32,831 nt of DNA from Anaerolineae bacterium (GTDB lineage: Bacteria; Chloroflexota; Anaerolineae; J102): contig WFTO01000003.1 of the NCBI GenBank assembly GCA_015485435.1, forward strand, positions 1 to 32,831. Reading direction: 5' to 3'. This document shows positions 17,188-26,415 of this stretch, piece after piece. Position numbers and translations under genes: made by a program. Numbering within the stretch: the first letter of the stretch is position 1; every line of letters begins with the position of its first letter. The notes under the pieces were generated by a model. That model was not told where the DNA came from and did not search any database. It saw only the letters and a program-made list of their open reading frames with translations.

Positions 17188-19149
17188 TCAGAGCAGGTGC
17201 GAACTGCGCTCAGGGTTCTCGGCGTCACCCAAGCGGACCACCAATACATTGGCCTGGGTGCGATGGCGCAAGCTGTTGACCGTGGCGCCATGAACCAGGT
17301 CTGACACCCCCGAATGTCCATGCGCGCCAACGATGATGATCTCCACCTGCAAAGCCTCTGCTAAACGTGCCAGTTCCGCAGCAGGATCCCCCGCACCCAA
17401 ATGCACCTCCACTGTCATGCCCGGTCGTTGAATCATTTCCGCCAGGGTGCGCAACCTTTCTAAATCCCTCTTGACCTCGATATCCTCCGCATCAAGGCGG
17501 AGCATGCGCGCAGCTGGACTTTCCACCACATGCAACAAGTGGATCGTGGCTTTTTCTCGGTCTGCAATACGTAACCCTTCGGCGAGCAACTTCTCCTCTT
17601 CCCCGCCAAAATCCAGTGCGATCGCAACTCGGCGATAAGGTCTGGGATCAGGAATAGGAGCCGTTTCAATCCCGGGAGCGCCATGAACATCCTTTACGCC
17701 TGGTGGAGTGGGAAGAAAAGCAAATCGTTTCGGTAACCAGGGACGGAATGTGACATAAAATAATAGGATACCAATGACCAAAATGAAGGGAATCACCATG
17801 GCTTCCAACAGCCATCGTCGTTCTCCGGCGGTGGCAAGCGCTTGCCCCACCTCCTCGCGAACCAGGTTGGCGTTAAGGAGTATAATAATGATAGCAATGA
17901 GCCAGGCTAACGTCTGAATCCATGGTTTGATGGCGAAGTGACCCATGCGGCGTTTGTCAGCCACAAAATGAATCAAGGGAATCACGGCAAAGGGCAATTG
18001 CAACGACAACACCACCTGACTGAGAACGAGCAGCTGCCCGGTGGAATCCTCCCCGAAATACAGGATGGTGAATATGGCCGGGGTGATGGCCAGAGTGCGG
18101 GTAATCAGTCGGCGCAGCCAGGGGCGAATGCGAAGATTGAGGTATCCCTCCATAACAATCTGCCCCGCCAATGTCCCCGTAATTGTCGAGCTTTGTCCTG
18201 ACGCCAGTAATGCGATGGCAAAAGCGATGGGCGCAATCGATGCGCCCACCAGAGGTTCAAGCAAACGATATGCATCCTGGATTTCGGCAACCTGATAGAG
18301 CCCATGGCGATAAAATACGGCAGCCGCCATGATCAGGATAGCGGCGTTGATAAAAAATGCCAGGTTCAGAGCCACCGCGGAATCGATGGTATTCCAGCGA
18401 ATCGCGTCTTTGATAGCTGCCCGGTCGCGACCAATCTTTCTGGTTTGCACTAAGGCTGAATGCAGATAGAGATTATGGGGCATCACCGTGGCCCCGAGCA
18501 TGCCCACCGCAATGTAAAGCGCGGTGGCGTCGGGAATACTGGGAACAAATCCTTGGGCGATTCCATGCCAGTCGGGTTGAGAGAGAAAGATTTCGATCAC
18601 AAACGCGGCGCCAATGGTGCCCACCAGGGCCAGCACAACGGCCTCCAATTTTCGGATGCCGAAATGCGATAGCAACAGCAATAGCAGCGTGTCTAATGCG
18701 GTCAAAAGCACGCCATAAATGAGTGGTAAGCCAAACAGTAAATTCAGTGCGATGGCGGAACCGAGCACTTCGGCCAGGTCGGTGGCGGTGATGGCAATTT
18801 CGGCAAGTATGTAAAGCGGAATGTTGACGATCTGTGGGTACGATTCGTGGCTGGCTTGCGCCAGGTCGCGGCGCGCAACAATGCCCAACCTGGCCGAAAG
18901 GCTTTGCAACAAAATCGCCATCAGGTTAGACATTAACAGCACCCAGATCAGGGTGTAATTATACCTGCTGCCCGCCGCCAGATCTGTGGCCCAGTTTCCT
19001 GGATCCATGTAGCCCACTGCAGCCATCAGCGCCGGCCCCGTGACGGCGAACCAGCGACGCCACCATGTTGCATAGCGTGGGATGGCTACGGTTTCATGCA
19101 CCTCGGCCAAAGAATGGTTTTGGGCATTCTTATCATTTGGCTTGGCCAT
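17188..19149 (-). CDS. Nramp-family divalent metal transporter with C-terminal UspA domain
   Basis: Nramp motifs DPGNWATDLAAGSRY and MPHNLYLHSALVQTRK; C-terminal Usp domain YRRVAIALDFGGEEEKLLAEGLRIA...IIIVGAHGHSGVSDLVHGATVNSLRHRTQANVLVV. Confidence 0.93.
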   Translation of the reverse strand: MAKPNDKNAQNHSLAEVHETVAIPRYATWWRRWFAVTGPALMAAVGYMDPGNWATDLAAGSRYNYTLIWVLLMSNLMAILLQSLSARLGIVARRDLAQASHESYPQIVNIPLYILAEIAITATDLAEVLGSAIALNLLFGLPLIYGVLLTALDTLLLLLLSHFGIRKLEAVVLALVGTIGAAFVIEIFLSQPDWHGIAQGFVPSIPDATALYIAVGMLGATVMPHNLYLHSALVQTRKIGRDRAAIKDAIRWNTIDSAVALNLAFFINAAILIMAAAVFYRHGLYQVAEIQDAYRLLEPLVGASIAPIAFAIALLASGQSSTITGTLAGQIVMEGYLNLRIRPWLRRLITRTLAITPAIFTILYFGEDSTGQLLVLSQVVLSLQLPFAVIPLIHFVADKRRMGHFAIKPWIQTLAWLIAIIIILLNANLVREEVGQALATAGERRWLLEAMVIPFILVIGILLFYVTFRPWLPKRFAFLPTPPGVKDVHGAPGIETAPIPDPRPYRRVAIALDFGGEEEKLLAEGLRIADREKATIHLLHVVESPAARMLRLDAEDIEVKRDLERLRTLAEMIQRPGMTVEVHLGAGDPAAELARLAEALQVEIIIVGAHGHSGVSDLVHGATVNSLRHRTQANVLVVRLGDAENPERSSHLL

Positions 19150-19388
19150 GACACACTCGATATTGGCTCCCTGAAAAACGGCTCACAAGGTGCGAAGGAG
19201 GACAAAGAAAGGTTTTCAGAGCTTTTTGATGGGGGAAAGCTTATTTTTCTCTGCATCCTGCGCGTTTTTGTGAGGTCGTAACTTTTTGATCATGGAGCCA
19301 ACAGGAAAAGGATGGAGATGAGATCGCTGTTATCGGTAGAGAATGCGGTTTCCATCAGGGAGAGTGAGGCAACGTCAGGGAATGCGAG

Positions 19389-20510
19389 TTAATTCCGCAG
19401 CGGCAGCGTGAACCCAAATTCACTGCCCTGGCCGACTCCTTTACTTTTGGCCCAGATCTTTCCACCGTGGGCTTCTACGATATGTTTCGAGATGGTTAAA
19501 CCGATGCCGCTGCCGCCGCTTGTCCTTGCACGCGATTTATCAACACGGTAGAAGCGTTCAAAAATATGGGGTAGATCTTCGGGGGGGATGCCTCGACCCG
19601 AATCTTTGACCACAAAACGGAGTTCATCTCCTATCCGACGCACGCTAATCCAGACCTCTCCGCCAGCGGGCGTGTATTGCAACGCGTTTCCCAGGATATT
19701 GACCAATACTTGGGTGATGCGGGCAGGGTCAACGTAAATTTTCGGTAAATCAGAAGCCATATTGACATGCAACGCCACTCCTTTGTCATGGAACTGCAAA
19801 GCCAGGCGATCCACTACGCTGGAAACGAGCTCGCCTGCGTCTGTCCATTCGGGAAACATGGCCATCTCTCCCGCTTCCGCTCGAGAAAGCTCCTGAAGGT
19901 CCTGCACCAGTCGTTGCAACCGCAAAACCTCATTGTTCATGGTCTGGAACGTGGAAGGCTCAGGAGTGAGGACGCCATCGGTCAGCGCTTCTAACATGGT
20001 CCGCAGGTTGGTCAGAGGCGTACGCAATTCGTGGGCAACATCACCGATGAGGTGTAGTCTTCTTTGCTCGGTCAACTCCAATTCCTCGGCCATCTGATTG
20101 AAACTGTCGGCCAACGCGCCCAATTCATCCTCGCTGATCACAGTGACCCGTCGATTGAAATGCCCGGCAGCGATCTCGCGGCTGGCTTGCATCATGGCGC
20201 GAATAGGCTGCACGATGCGTTGTGAGGTAAATAGACTAACGGCAATCGCCGCGATCAACGAGACGATGACCGCGGTGGTGGTGATTTCGTTAATCGCGCG
20301 AATGAAATTAATGCGGAGGTCTTCTGCAAGACCAGGATCGCTGCCAAGATGCGCCTCCATCCGTTCGATATGTCGTTGGATGGCTGCGGGCGTCTGAATT
20401 TGCACCGCGCCGGCAAGCACCACCACCCCCACCAATATCACAATCAAATAGGAAAGAAAGAGTTTGGCTTTGAGGCTACTGCGGAAGAATCGCAAAGGAT
20501 GTTTCATCAC
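19389..20510 (-). CDS. HAMP-containing sensor histidine kinase
   Basis: HAMP; DVAHELRTPLTNLRTMLEAL H-box; NALQYTPAGGEVWISV N-box; GRGIPPEDLPHIFERFYRVD; overlaps the response regulator gene by ATGA. Confidence 0.95.
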   Translation of the reverse strand: MMKHPLRFFRSSLKAKLFLSYLIVILVGVVVLAGAVQIQTPAAIQRHIERMEAHLGSDPGLAEDLRINFIRAINEITTTAVIVSLIAAIAVSLFTSQRIVQPIRAMMQASREIAAGHFNRRVTVISEDELGALADSFNQMAEELELTEQRRLHLIGDVAHELRTPLTNLRTMLEALTDGVLTPEPSTFQTMNNEVLRLQRLVQDLQELSRAEAGEMAMFPEWTDAGELVSSVVDRLALQFHDKGVALHVNMASDLPKIYVDPARITQVLVNILGNALQYTPAGGEVWISVRRIGDELRFVVKDSGRGIPPEDLPHIFERFYRVDKSRARTSGGSGIGLTISKHIVEAHGGKIWAKSKGVGQGSEFGFTLPLRN

Positions 20511-21196
20511 GACATATCCTCAAAACGATATCCCACTCCGCGAACGGTGGCGATGCGTTTGCCCAGATCGCCTGCGCTATCCAGCTTTTTGCGCAGACGC
20601 CCGATATGCACATCGACCACCCGATCATCACCATAGTAGTCGTATCCCCAGACTTGTTCAATAAGTTGCTCGCGGCTGAGGACGCGACCATGATGACGGG
20701 CCAGGGCCAATAAGAGATCGAACTCAATGGGCGTCAGCTCCACATCTCGGCCATCAATCTCAACGCGGCGAGCAGCCGGGTCGATGCGCAGGTCCGCGAA
20801 CACCAGGGGCGTCTCTCCTGAATTGGTTCCCGCTCGACGAAGCATCGCTTCCACGCGCGCCACCAACTCTCGAGGACTAAATGGTTTTGTCAGATAATCG
20901 TCCGCACCCATTTTCAGACCTAATATTTTGTCCATCTCCTCGGTGCGAGCGGACAACATCAACACCCAGGCATTGGATTCCTGACGAAGACGACGCAACA
21001 CTTCCAGCCCATCGACTTCGGGCAGCATGATATCAAGTACGATAACATCGGGTTTGAACGCGCGTATTGATTGCAAGGCTGCATTGCCGTCGGCCGCCGT
21101 GAAAACCGTATAACCTTCCTTCTCTAGATACGCGCGTACAGTCTCACGCACCGGGGCCTCATCATCTACGACAAGCACAGTCGCTTTTTTGTTCAT
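20507..21196 (-). CDS. OmpR/PhoB-family response regulator
   Basis: VLVVDDEAPVRETVRAYLEKEGY; DVIVLDIMLPEVDGLEVLRRLR; winged-helix DNA-binding domain. Start at ATG 21196 (MNKKATVLVVDDE). Confidence 0.95.
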   Translation of the reverse strand: MNKKATVLVVDDEAPVRETVRAYLEKEGYTVFTAADGNAALQSIRAFKPDVIVLDIMLPEVDGLEVLRRLRQESNAWVLMLSARTEEMDKILGLKMGADDYLTKPFSPRELVARVEAMLRRAGTNSGETPLVFADLRIDPAARRVEIDGRDVELTPIEFDLLLALARHHGRVLSREQLIEQVWGYDYYGDDRVVDVHIGRLRKKLDSAGDLGKRIATVRGVGYRFEDMS

Positions 21197-21419
21197 AGGC
21201 TTGTAGTCACCTTCATATATTGTGATGTTTTGTTCAATTTCATCATACAGCAAATGACCTTTGCAAGCAAATGTCTCGAATACGCCAATTTCACAGAATT
21301 GTCATCAAGGCTTCAATGTCCTGACATAAATAAAGGGTACACTATGAATGAATCGAATGATAGTTCGATGCTCAATTTGTTAAAACACACATTCCTTACA
21401 CTCAATGGAGGTACCTATC

Positions 21420-21662
21420 ATGATGGGATTTGGCTTCGGCTTTCCGTTCATGTTTCTTTTCTGGATTTTGATCATCGGCCTGGTGGTATGGGCCATTGTG
21501 CAGCTTGCTTCACGGAGCAACGGCAGCACGACCAATCATCAAGGCGTTGGGCGCACGTCCACGCAGGACACGGCGCTTGAGGTTTTAAAGCAACGCTATG
21601 CACGTGGTGAGATTACCAAAAGCGAATTTGATGAGATGCGTCGCGATTTAATCGCTTCTTAA
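21420..21662 (+). CDS. Small membrane protein with C-terminal SHOCT domain
   Basis: One TM, then ALEVLKQRYARGEITKSEFDEMRRDL; SD ggagg. Confidence 0.85.
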   Translation: MMGFGFGFPFMFLFWILIIGLVVWAIVQLASRSNGSTTNHQGVGRTSTQDTALEVLKQRYARGEITKSEFDEMRRDLIAS

Positions 21663-21702
21663 TCCCTTTTCATTCACTCACTCCAGCTCAGGGAGGTGAC
21701 CA

Positions 21703-21966
21703 ATGATGTATGATTTCTTCTGCAATGGCTATGGATTTGGCAATGGATTCTGGTTTATGACCGTTTTTTGGATTTTGTTGCTGGCAGTAGTCATTGGCTT
21801 GGTGGTTTGGCTGGTGATTCGTGCCAGTAAGCCGTCAGTTGCAGGTAGTAGTGCATTGCAATCAGGATCAGGCGTGAATGCTCTAGATATTTTGAAAGAG
21901 CGTTACGCCCGGGGTGAGATCACCCGCGAAGAATTCGAAAGCATGCGGAAAGACATCCTCGCGTAA
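21703..21966 (+). CDS. Small membrane protein with C-terminal SHOCT domain (paralogue)
   Basis: One TM, then ALDILKERYARGEITREEFESMRKDIL; SD ggaggtg. Confidence 0.85.
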   Translation: MMYDFFCNGYGFGNGFWFMTVFWILLLAVVIGLVVWLVIRASKPSVAGSSALQSGSGVNALDILKERYARGEITREEFESMRKDILA

Positions 21967-21987
21967 ATGTACGGTTACAGAAAGCAT

Positions 21988-22019
21988 AAAAAAGGACCAG
22001 GTCGTTCATGGCCTGGTCC
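21988..22019 (-). terminator. Intrinsic terminator for the WYL regulator gene, possibly bidirectional
   Basis: GGACCAGG...CCTGGTCC arms with TTTTTT after the stem on the minus strand. Confidence 0.75.
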
Positions 22020-22046
22020 ATCAATATATGGGGCATCTCTCGACGA

Positions 22047-23075
22047 TTAAATTTCGATGAATTCTTCCATGATTGGCGCTGCGATCACCGGGCTGCGATT
22101 GACATACCAGCCGTACTGTTGCGCAAGCGCTTTCGCTTCGTGAGTGAGCTGTTCACGCAATGCGACCGGGGCCAACACTTCGCAATCTGGGCCCCAGCCG
22201 CGTATCCATGGCAGCATTTCTGTAGGGTCAGCGACCCGGCCCCGCCAGATCAAGCCGCCATCGCTCTGCTCTTCCAGCTTTTGCGAGGCGTGCCAGATAG
22301 TCTCTCTCACGCGCGAGGCCACGCGAGGATGGAATCGCAGGATGACTTCCACCGGTTCTGAATTGGTGTACTGAATCCCCCATGCGTCTTTCAACAATTC
22401 GGTGGGATCGAAGTCCTCAGGGATTTCGTAAGTCTCATTCAGTAATTTGATTCGTTCAATGCGTTCCAGCTTGATGGTTCGCAACGTTTTCGCAGGGCAC
22501 ACTGCACCGATCACGTGGGTGGTGCGCCCGGTGCCGTAAGGCTCGATGAAGTATGGGGCGAAGGTGCATTCTTGAATCAATCCTTCGCCATCGCGATGCC
22601 AAAGATGCACCTTGCGACCATCTGACCATGCTCTGGTGAGCGTTTCCAACACGTCGGTGAAACGAGGATCGGCGCGCACGGCCGCTCGATCCATGACTTC
22701 GGCCGAAAGTAACAGATGACGCGCGATCTGTGGTGCGAATTTTTCAAGGGCATGTCCTAATTTTCGTAGCGCAGAAGCCGCATGAGGATTGTGTTTATCG
22801 GTGCAGGTGGTCATTAAACGCGCGGCCAGGTGCACGGCCATGCTTTCATGAACCGTTAATCGAATATGGCTGAGATAGTGATCTCTATCAATCCCTACCC
22901 GATGCCCATCCTCCCAAATGGGAAGGTGCTTAGAAAGCTCCGCGATGTCGCGAGAGATGGTGGACCGATGCACATGGAGACGCCGGGCGATTTCCGCCCT
23001 GGTAATCCCTTGCGGATGAGATAGCAAAATATGTTCGATACGAATGAGCCGTTCCGCTTTTTTATGTTCGGACAT
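22047..23075 (-). CDS. HTH-WYL domain transcriptional regulator
   Basis: N-terminal HTH (RIEHILLSHPQGITRAEIARRLHVHRSTISRDIAELSKHLPIWED), WYL-like middle region and C-terminal WCX-like segment. Confidence 0.85.
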   Translation of the reverse strand: MSEHKKAERLIRIEHILLSHPQGITRAEIARRLHVHRSTISRDIAELSKHLPIWEDGHRVGIDRDHYLSHIRLTVHESMAVHLAARLMTTCTDKHNPHAASALRKLGHALEKFAPQIARHLLLSAEVMDRAAVRADPRFTDVLETLTRAWSDGRKVHLWHRDGEGLIQECTFAPYFIEPYGTGRTTHVIGAVCPAKTLRTIKLERIERIKLLNETYEIPEDFDPTELLKDAWGIQYTNSEPVEVILRFHPRVASRVRETIWHASQKLEEQSDGGLIWRGRVADPTEMLPWIRGWGPDCEVLAPVALREQLTHEAKALAQQYGWYVNRSPVIAAPIMEEFIEI

Positions 23076-23279
23076 GATAAATTATAAAAAGAAGTGCGTT
23101 TATGGTATGATTAGTTCAGTTGTTTAATGGTTTGTTCGTCACCACCAATTTCATAAATGGATTGCGAGGTCATCGAATTCGATGCATGCCGGTCGATGCA
23201 GGTTTGGCTTTGTTGAACATGGGGTTGCTCCTTGAAAGTTGGGTCGAAATGGAGTAACCTATGATGCTAAAATAGGAAT

Positions 23280-23357
23280 AAAAAATGGGGGGATGCATCT
23301 CGCCACGCATCCCCCCACAGGTCCCCTCAAAGCCTCTCGCCCGGAATGACACCACCT
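23280..23357 (-). ncRNA. Candidate small RNA ending in an intrinsic terminator
   Basis: TATAAT on minus strand at 23369-23364; terminator stem TGGGGGGATGC/GCATCCCCCCA (23286-23317) followed by TTTTTT; no gene on this strand immediately upstream. Confidence 0.4.
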
Positions 23358-23437
23358 GGCTTTATTATACAGCAAGTTTCTTTTCATGATTTTTCGTCAG
23401 CATATCAAACCTTTTCATTTTGGTGTATACTAGAACT

Positions 23438-24853
23438 ATGGAACGCGCGGAAACTTACCCGCCAGAATTTTTCAATGCTGTCACCACATTGTTACAGCAT
23501 GAAGGGCGCGTTTTGCCCGCAGGCTGGGATTCTATGCAATTCATGCGGGATGTGGAGCAACTGGCACATGAGCGGGGCGAGTTGCCAACCATCATCCTCC
23601 TTGAAGATGCGATGGCGCAATTGGAGATGGAGGATCCCTCGTTGGCCGAAATCTTGCGCCTTCGCTATTGGGAAGGGGAAACTTTACAGGAAGTTGGTCA
23701 AAAAGCCCACCGCTCGCCAGCTTCAGTGCATCGCGATCTGAAGACCGGTCAGGAGAAACTGACGCAGATTTTATGGACGCGTGAACAGGAAGCTCGGAAG
23801 GCGTTTCGAGATAAACAATTGCAACGACTGGAGACGCTTCATTATGATCGACTGTTTGGTATTGAAAATTCTCTGAGCTTGCTGAAAGAGGTCCTGCTCG
23901 ATCCCGAAGGCCCGCACATTCTTATGGTGACAGGGATGGGGGGCATCGGGAAAACGTCAATGGCTGATTATTTGAGCCGGAATCTGATAGATGAAAGAGC
24001 GTTTGCCAATTTTGGTTGGGTGAGTCTGCGTCCTACGATTTCTTTGTGGGACGACCGACCCTTTTTTCAGCCGCTCTCTGAAACCCAGGTGCTTGAGCAG
24101 ATATTTGAGCGTCTGGGAAGGCAACTACTGGGTGAAGGTGCGATTTCGGCGCCTTTTTCGTTGCAAAAGTTGTTGGAGCGCCTTGAATATCACCTCAAAC
24201 AATCTCCACATTTCATCGTTGTAGACAACCTGGAGATTCTTTCCGATCTGGCGCCATTGATGTCTGAATTGAAACGTTTGGCCGGTCCCAGTCGCTTTTT
24301 AGTGACTTCTCGTGTAAGCCATTTCGTGGATCCCAACGTCTATCATTTCAAAGCGCCGCCAATGACATTGGAATCCGCAAAAGCGCTATTGCGACATGAA
24401 GGGCGGAAACGCAATATCCGCGTCTTGCAAGAGGCCGATGATGCAGTGTTGGAGGATATTTATCATCGGATCGGCGGGAATCCTTTGGCTTTGCGTTTGG
24501 TGGCTGGGCAACTACACACTCACGCCCTCAAAACCGTGCTTGATGATCTGGCGCAGGCCCGTGGTCGCAGCGTGGCTCGCTTATTTGAATATATTTACCG
24601 ACGAGGTTGGGAAAATCTAGACGAAACCGCCCAGCGCGTGCTATTGGCCATGCCTTTGCTCCCACCAGAGGGGGGCGTGGCCGAGCAGATCGTCGCCATC
24701 ACTGGGTTGAATGATGAGCAAGTGCATGACGCTCTTGAGGTCTTGGTGCAACTGAATCTGGTTGACCATCATCCTGGCCTGTCAGAAAGTCGCTATGCCA
24801 TCCACAGCCTTACCCGTACCTTCCTACAGCAGCAAGCTGCTCGCTGGGGTTGA
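23438..24853 (+). CDS. STAND/NB-ARC-type NTPase with N-terminal sigma-region-4-like HTH
   Basis: LRLRYWEGETLQEVGQKAHRSPASVHRDLKTGQEKL HTH; Walker A VTGMGGIGKTSMADYL; HFIVVDNLEI Walker B; FLVTSRVSH; GGNPLALRLVAGQL. Confidence 0.9.
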   Translation: MERAETYPPEFFNAVTTLLQHEGRVLPAGWDSMQFMRDVEQLAHERGELPTIILLEDAMAQLEMEDPSLAEILRLRYWEGETLQEVGQKAHRSPASVHRDLKTGQEKLTQILWTREQEARKAFRDKQLQRLETLHYDRLFGIENSLSLLKEVLLDPEGPHILMVTGMGGIGKTSMADYLSRNLIDERAFANFGWVSLRPTISLWDDRPFFQPLSETQVLEQIFERLGRQLLGEGAISAPFSLQKLLERLEYHLKQSPHFIVVDNLEILSDLAPLMSELKRLAGPSRFLVTSRVSHFVDPNVYHFKAPPMTLESAKALLRHEGRKRNIRVLQEADDAVLEDIYHRIGGNPLALRLVAGQLHTHALKTVLDDLAQARGRSVARLFEYIYRRGWENLDETAQRVLLAMPLLPPEGGVAEQIVAITGLNDEQVHDALEVLVQLNLVDHHPGLSESRYAIHSLTRTFLQQQAARWG

Positions 24854-24869
24854 AGAGGTTAGTGAGTCG

Positions 24870-26069
24870 ATGGATACCATGAACATGACAACGGCCTTCA
24901 ACCCGCCAGCGACCTTTCGCGCCTATATTCTGCGTAATGCTGAATATGCCTTAACCCTGGTTTCGCGGCCATTAACCACCGAAAACCTGAAGGTTGTGTT
25001 ACAGGCACTGCAGTATGTGTTGCAATTGGGCGAGGGCTGGCAGATAGCCAAGGCATTGATTACTCAGCTTGGTCCGCAAATGGATCGACTAGGCGCGTTT
25101 AGTGTCTGGCTGCCACTACTAGAACAGGCGTTGATCCAGGCGATCCGGCTGAAGGATCGCGAGTCCGAAATGGTCTTCCGCTTTTACATCGGCAGGCTAT
25201 TGATGCAAATGGCGCGTTTTGAGGAAAGCCTCTTGCATCACGAGACGGGACTTGAGATCGCCGATGAACTTGAGGATACCTACTGGCGTATCCGCTTTTA
25301 CAATCGCCTGGGCTTTTTATTGAGACGAAAGAGAAAGCTCGCTGAAGCTGAACAGATGGTGATGTATGCCCAATACCTCATGTCGGAACAGGACATCGAT
25401 GAGCAAGGCTATGCGTGTTTGGTTTTAGGCGCAATTCGTTATGACCAACGGCGCTGGCAAGAAGCCTACCAGCATTTTCAATGCAGTCTTGAGAAATGGT
25501 ATCGCGGCAGTGATGAACGTAAGGTCGCCCACGCACTAAGCAATTTGGGCCTGGCCGCCATGAAGCTGGAGCGGCTCACAGAGGGAGAAATGTATTTTCT
25601 CCGCGCTATTGAATTGTTGGAGCACCTCGGCGATCCCCACTCTTTGGGAATAGTTTGTTTAAATTTAGGCCTCTTGCTCAGCGAGGACGATCGCCCCATT
25701 GAATCCCTCCCCTATCTACGTCGAGCTGATACCCTGTTTCGCATGTCTCAAGACCGCTGGCATCTTGCCATGGTCGCTACCAATCTCGGACGCACCTACT
25801 ATGAATTGGAACACTGGTCGGATGCTGTGAATGCTTTCGAGGTTAGCCTTGCCCTCTGGAGGGAGCTGGAGCAGTTGTCCAAAGAATTGAATGCCTATGT
25901 TGGACTTGCTGCCGCATTGGCGCAGGTCGGTGAGATCGACCGGTCTCGTGAACTGGTGGCAGAAGGAACTTCCAAGCTGCCCCAGCTCCCAGAGGATGAT
26001 CGGGCGTTTCTGACTGACGCTTTTGAGCGTGTACTGCAGGTGGTGTCAGAGAGAGCGAAAGAAATCTAA
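24870..26069 (+). CDS. TPR-repeat protein, partner of the STAND NTPase
   Basis: Repeated TPR-like units (AHALSNLGLAAMKLERLTEGEMYFLRAIELLEHLGD, AMVATNLGRTYYELEHWSDAVNAFEVSLALWREL); starts 17 nt after the STAND stop codon. Confidence 0.85.
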   Translation: MDTMNMTTAFNPPATFRAYILRNAEYALTLVSRPLTTENLKVVLQALQYVLQLGEGWQIAKALITQLGPQMDRLGAFSVWLPLLEQALIQAIRLKDRESEMVFRFYIGRLLMQMARFEESLLHHETGLEIADELEDTYWRIRFYNRLGFLLRRKRKLAEAEQMVMYAQYLMSEQDIDEQGYACLVLGAIRYDQRRWQEAYQHFQCSLEKWYRGSDERKVAHALSNLGLAAMKLERLTEGEMYFLRAIELLEHLGDPHSLGIVCLNLGLLLSEDDRPIESLPYLRRADTLFRMSQDRWHLAMVATNLGRTYYELEHWSDAVNAFEVSLALWRELEQLSKELNAYVGLAAALAQVGEIDRSRELVAEGTSKLPQLPEDDRAFLTDAFERVLQVVSERAKEI

Positions 26070-26091
26070 TCCGGGCGTGTTATCGCTTACG

Positions 26092-26274
26092 TCAGTCAAG
26101 GAAATCGCCTTCACCTTCAGCAGGGCAGGTAGGTCCACAGAGGGGGGCGGGGGTCAGTTCAGTGTTGGTCAAAATGGACAGCAAGGGGGCAAATTGGGCG
26201 GCCTGCACCATGATGGTCACGGTGAGCAGAATCGCCAGACTGAGGTGTCGGGTTGAATTGAACAGACGTTTCAT
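26092..26274 (-). CDS. Small (60 aa) secreted/membrane-anchored peptide with a C-x3-C motif
   Basis: MKRLFNSTRHLSLAILLTVTIMVQAAQFAPLLSILTNTELTPAPLCGPTCPAEGEGDFLD; near-ideal SD AGGAGGT 8 nt upstream; signal-peptide-like N-terminus. Confidence 0.6.
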   Translation of the reverse strand: MKRLFNSTRHLSLAILLTVTIMVQAAQFAPLLSILTNTELTPAPLCGPTCPAEGEGDFLD

Positions 26275-26352
26275 TTGAAAAGACCTCCTGATGGGACTGG
26301 GGGAGTAGAAGCACAAGGTTCAAGTTGGCTACCCTGTGCATTTGGCCATTGA

Positions 26353-26374
26353 TTGTTGCATCATAGATGCAAAA
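26353..26374. promoter_or_regulatory. Inverted-repeat operator candidate, site 1
   Basis: TTGTTGCATCATAGATGCAAAA containing TTGCATC-ata-GATGCAA; shares half-site TTGTTGCA with site 2. Confidence 0.4.
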
Positions 26375-26415
26375 AAATACGTAAATGTTTGCTTCACAGT
26401 TATTTTTGCACACCG

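Noticed and set aside
23438-26069. Calling the STAND/TPR pair an anti-phage defence system outright
   Set aside because: No effector domain (nuclease, TIR, protease) was recognised and the N-terminus is HTH-like, so a regulatory role is at least as likely.
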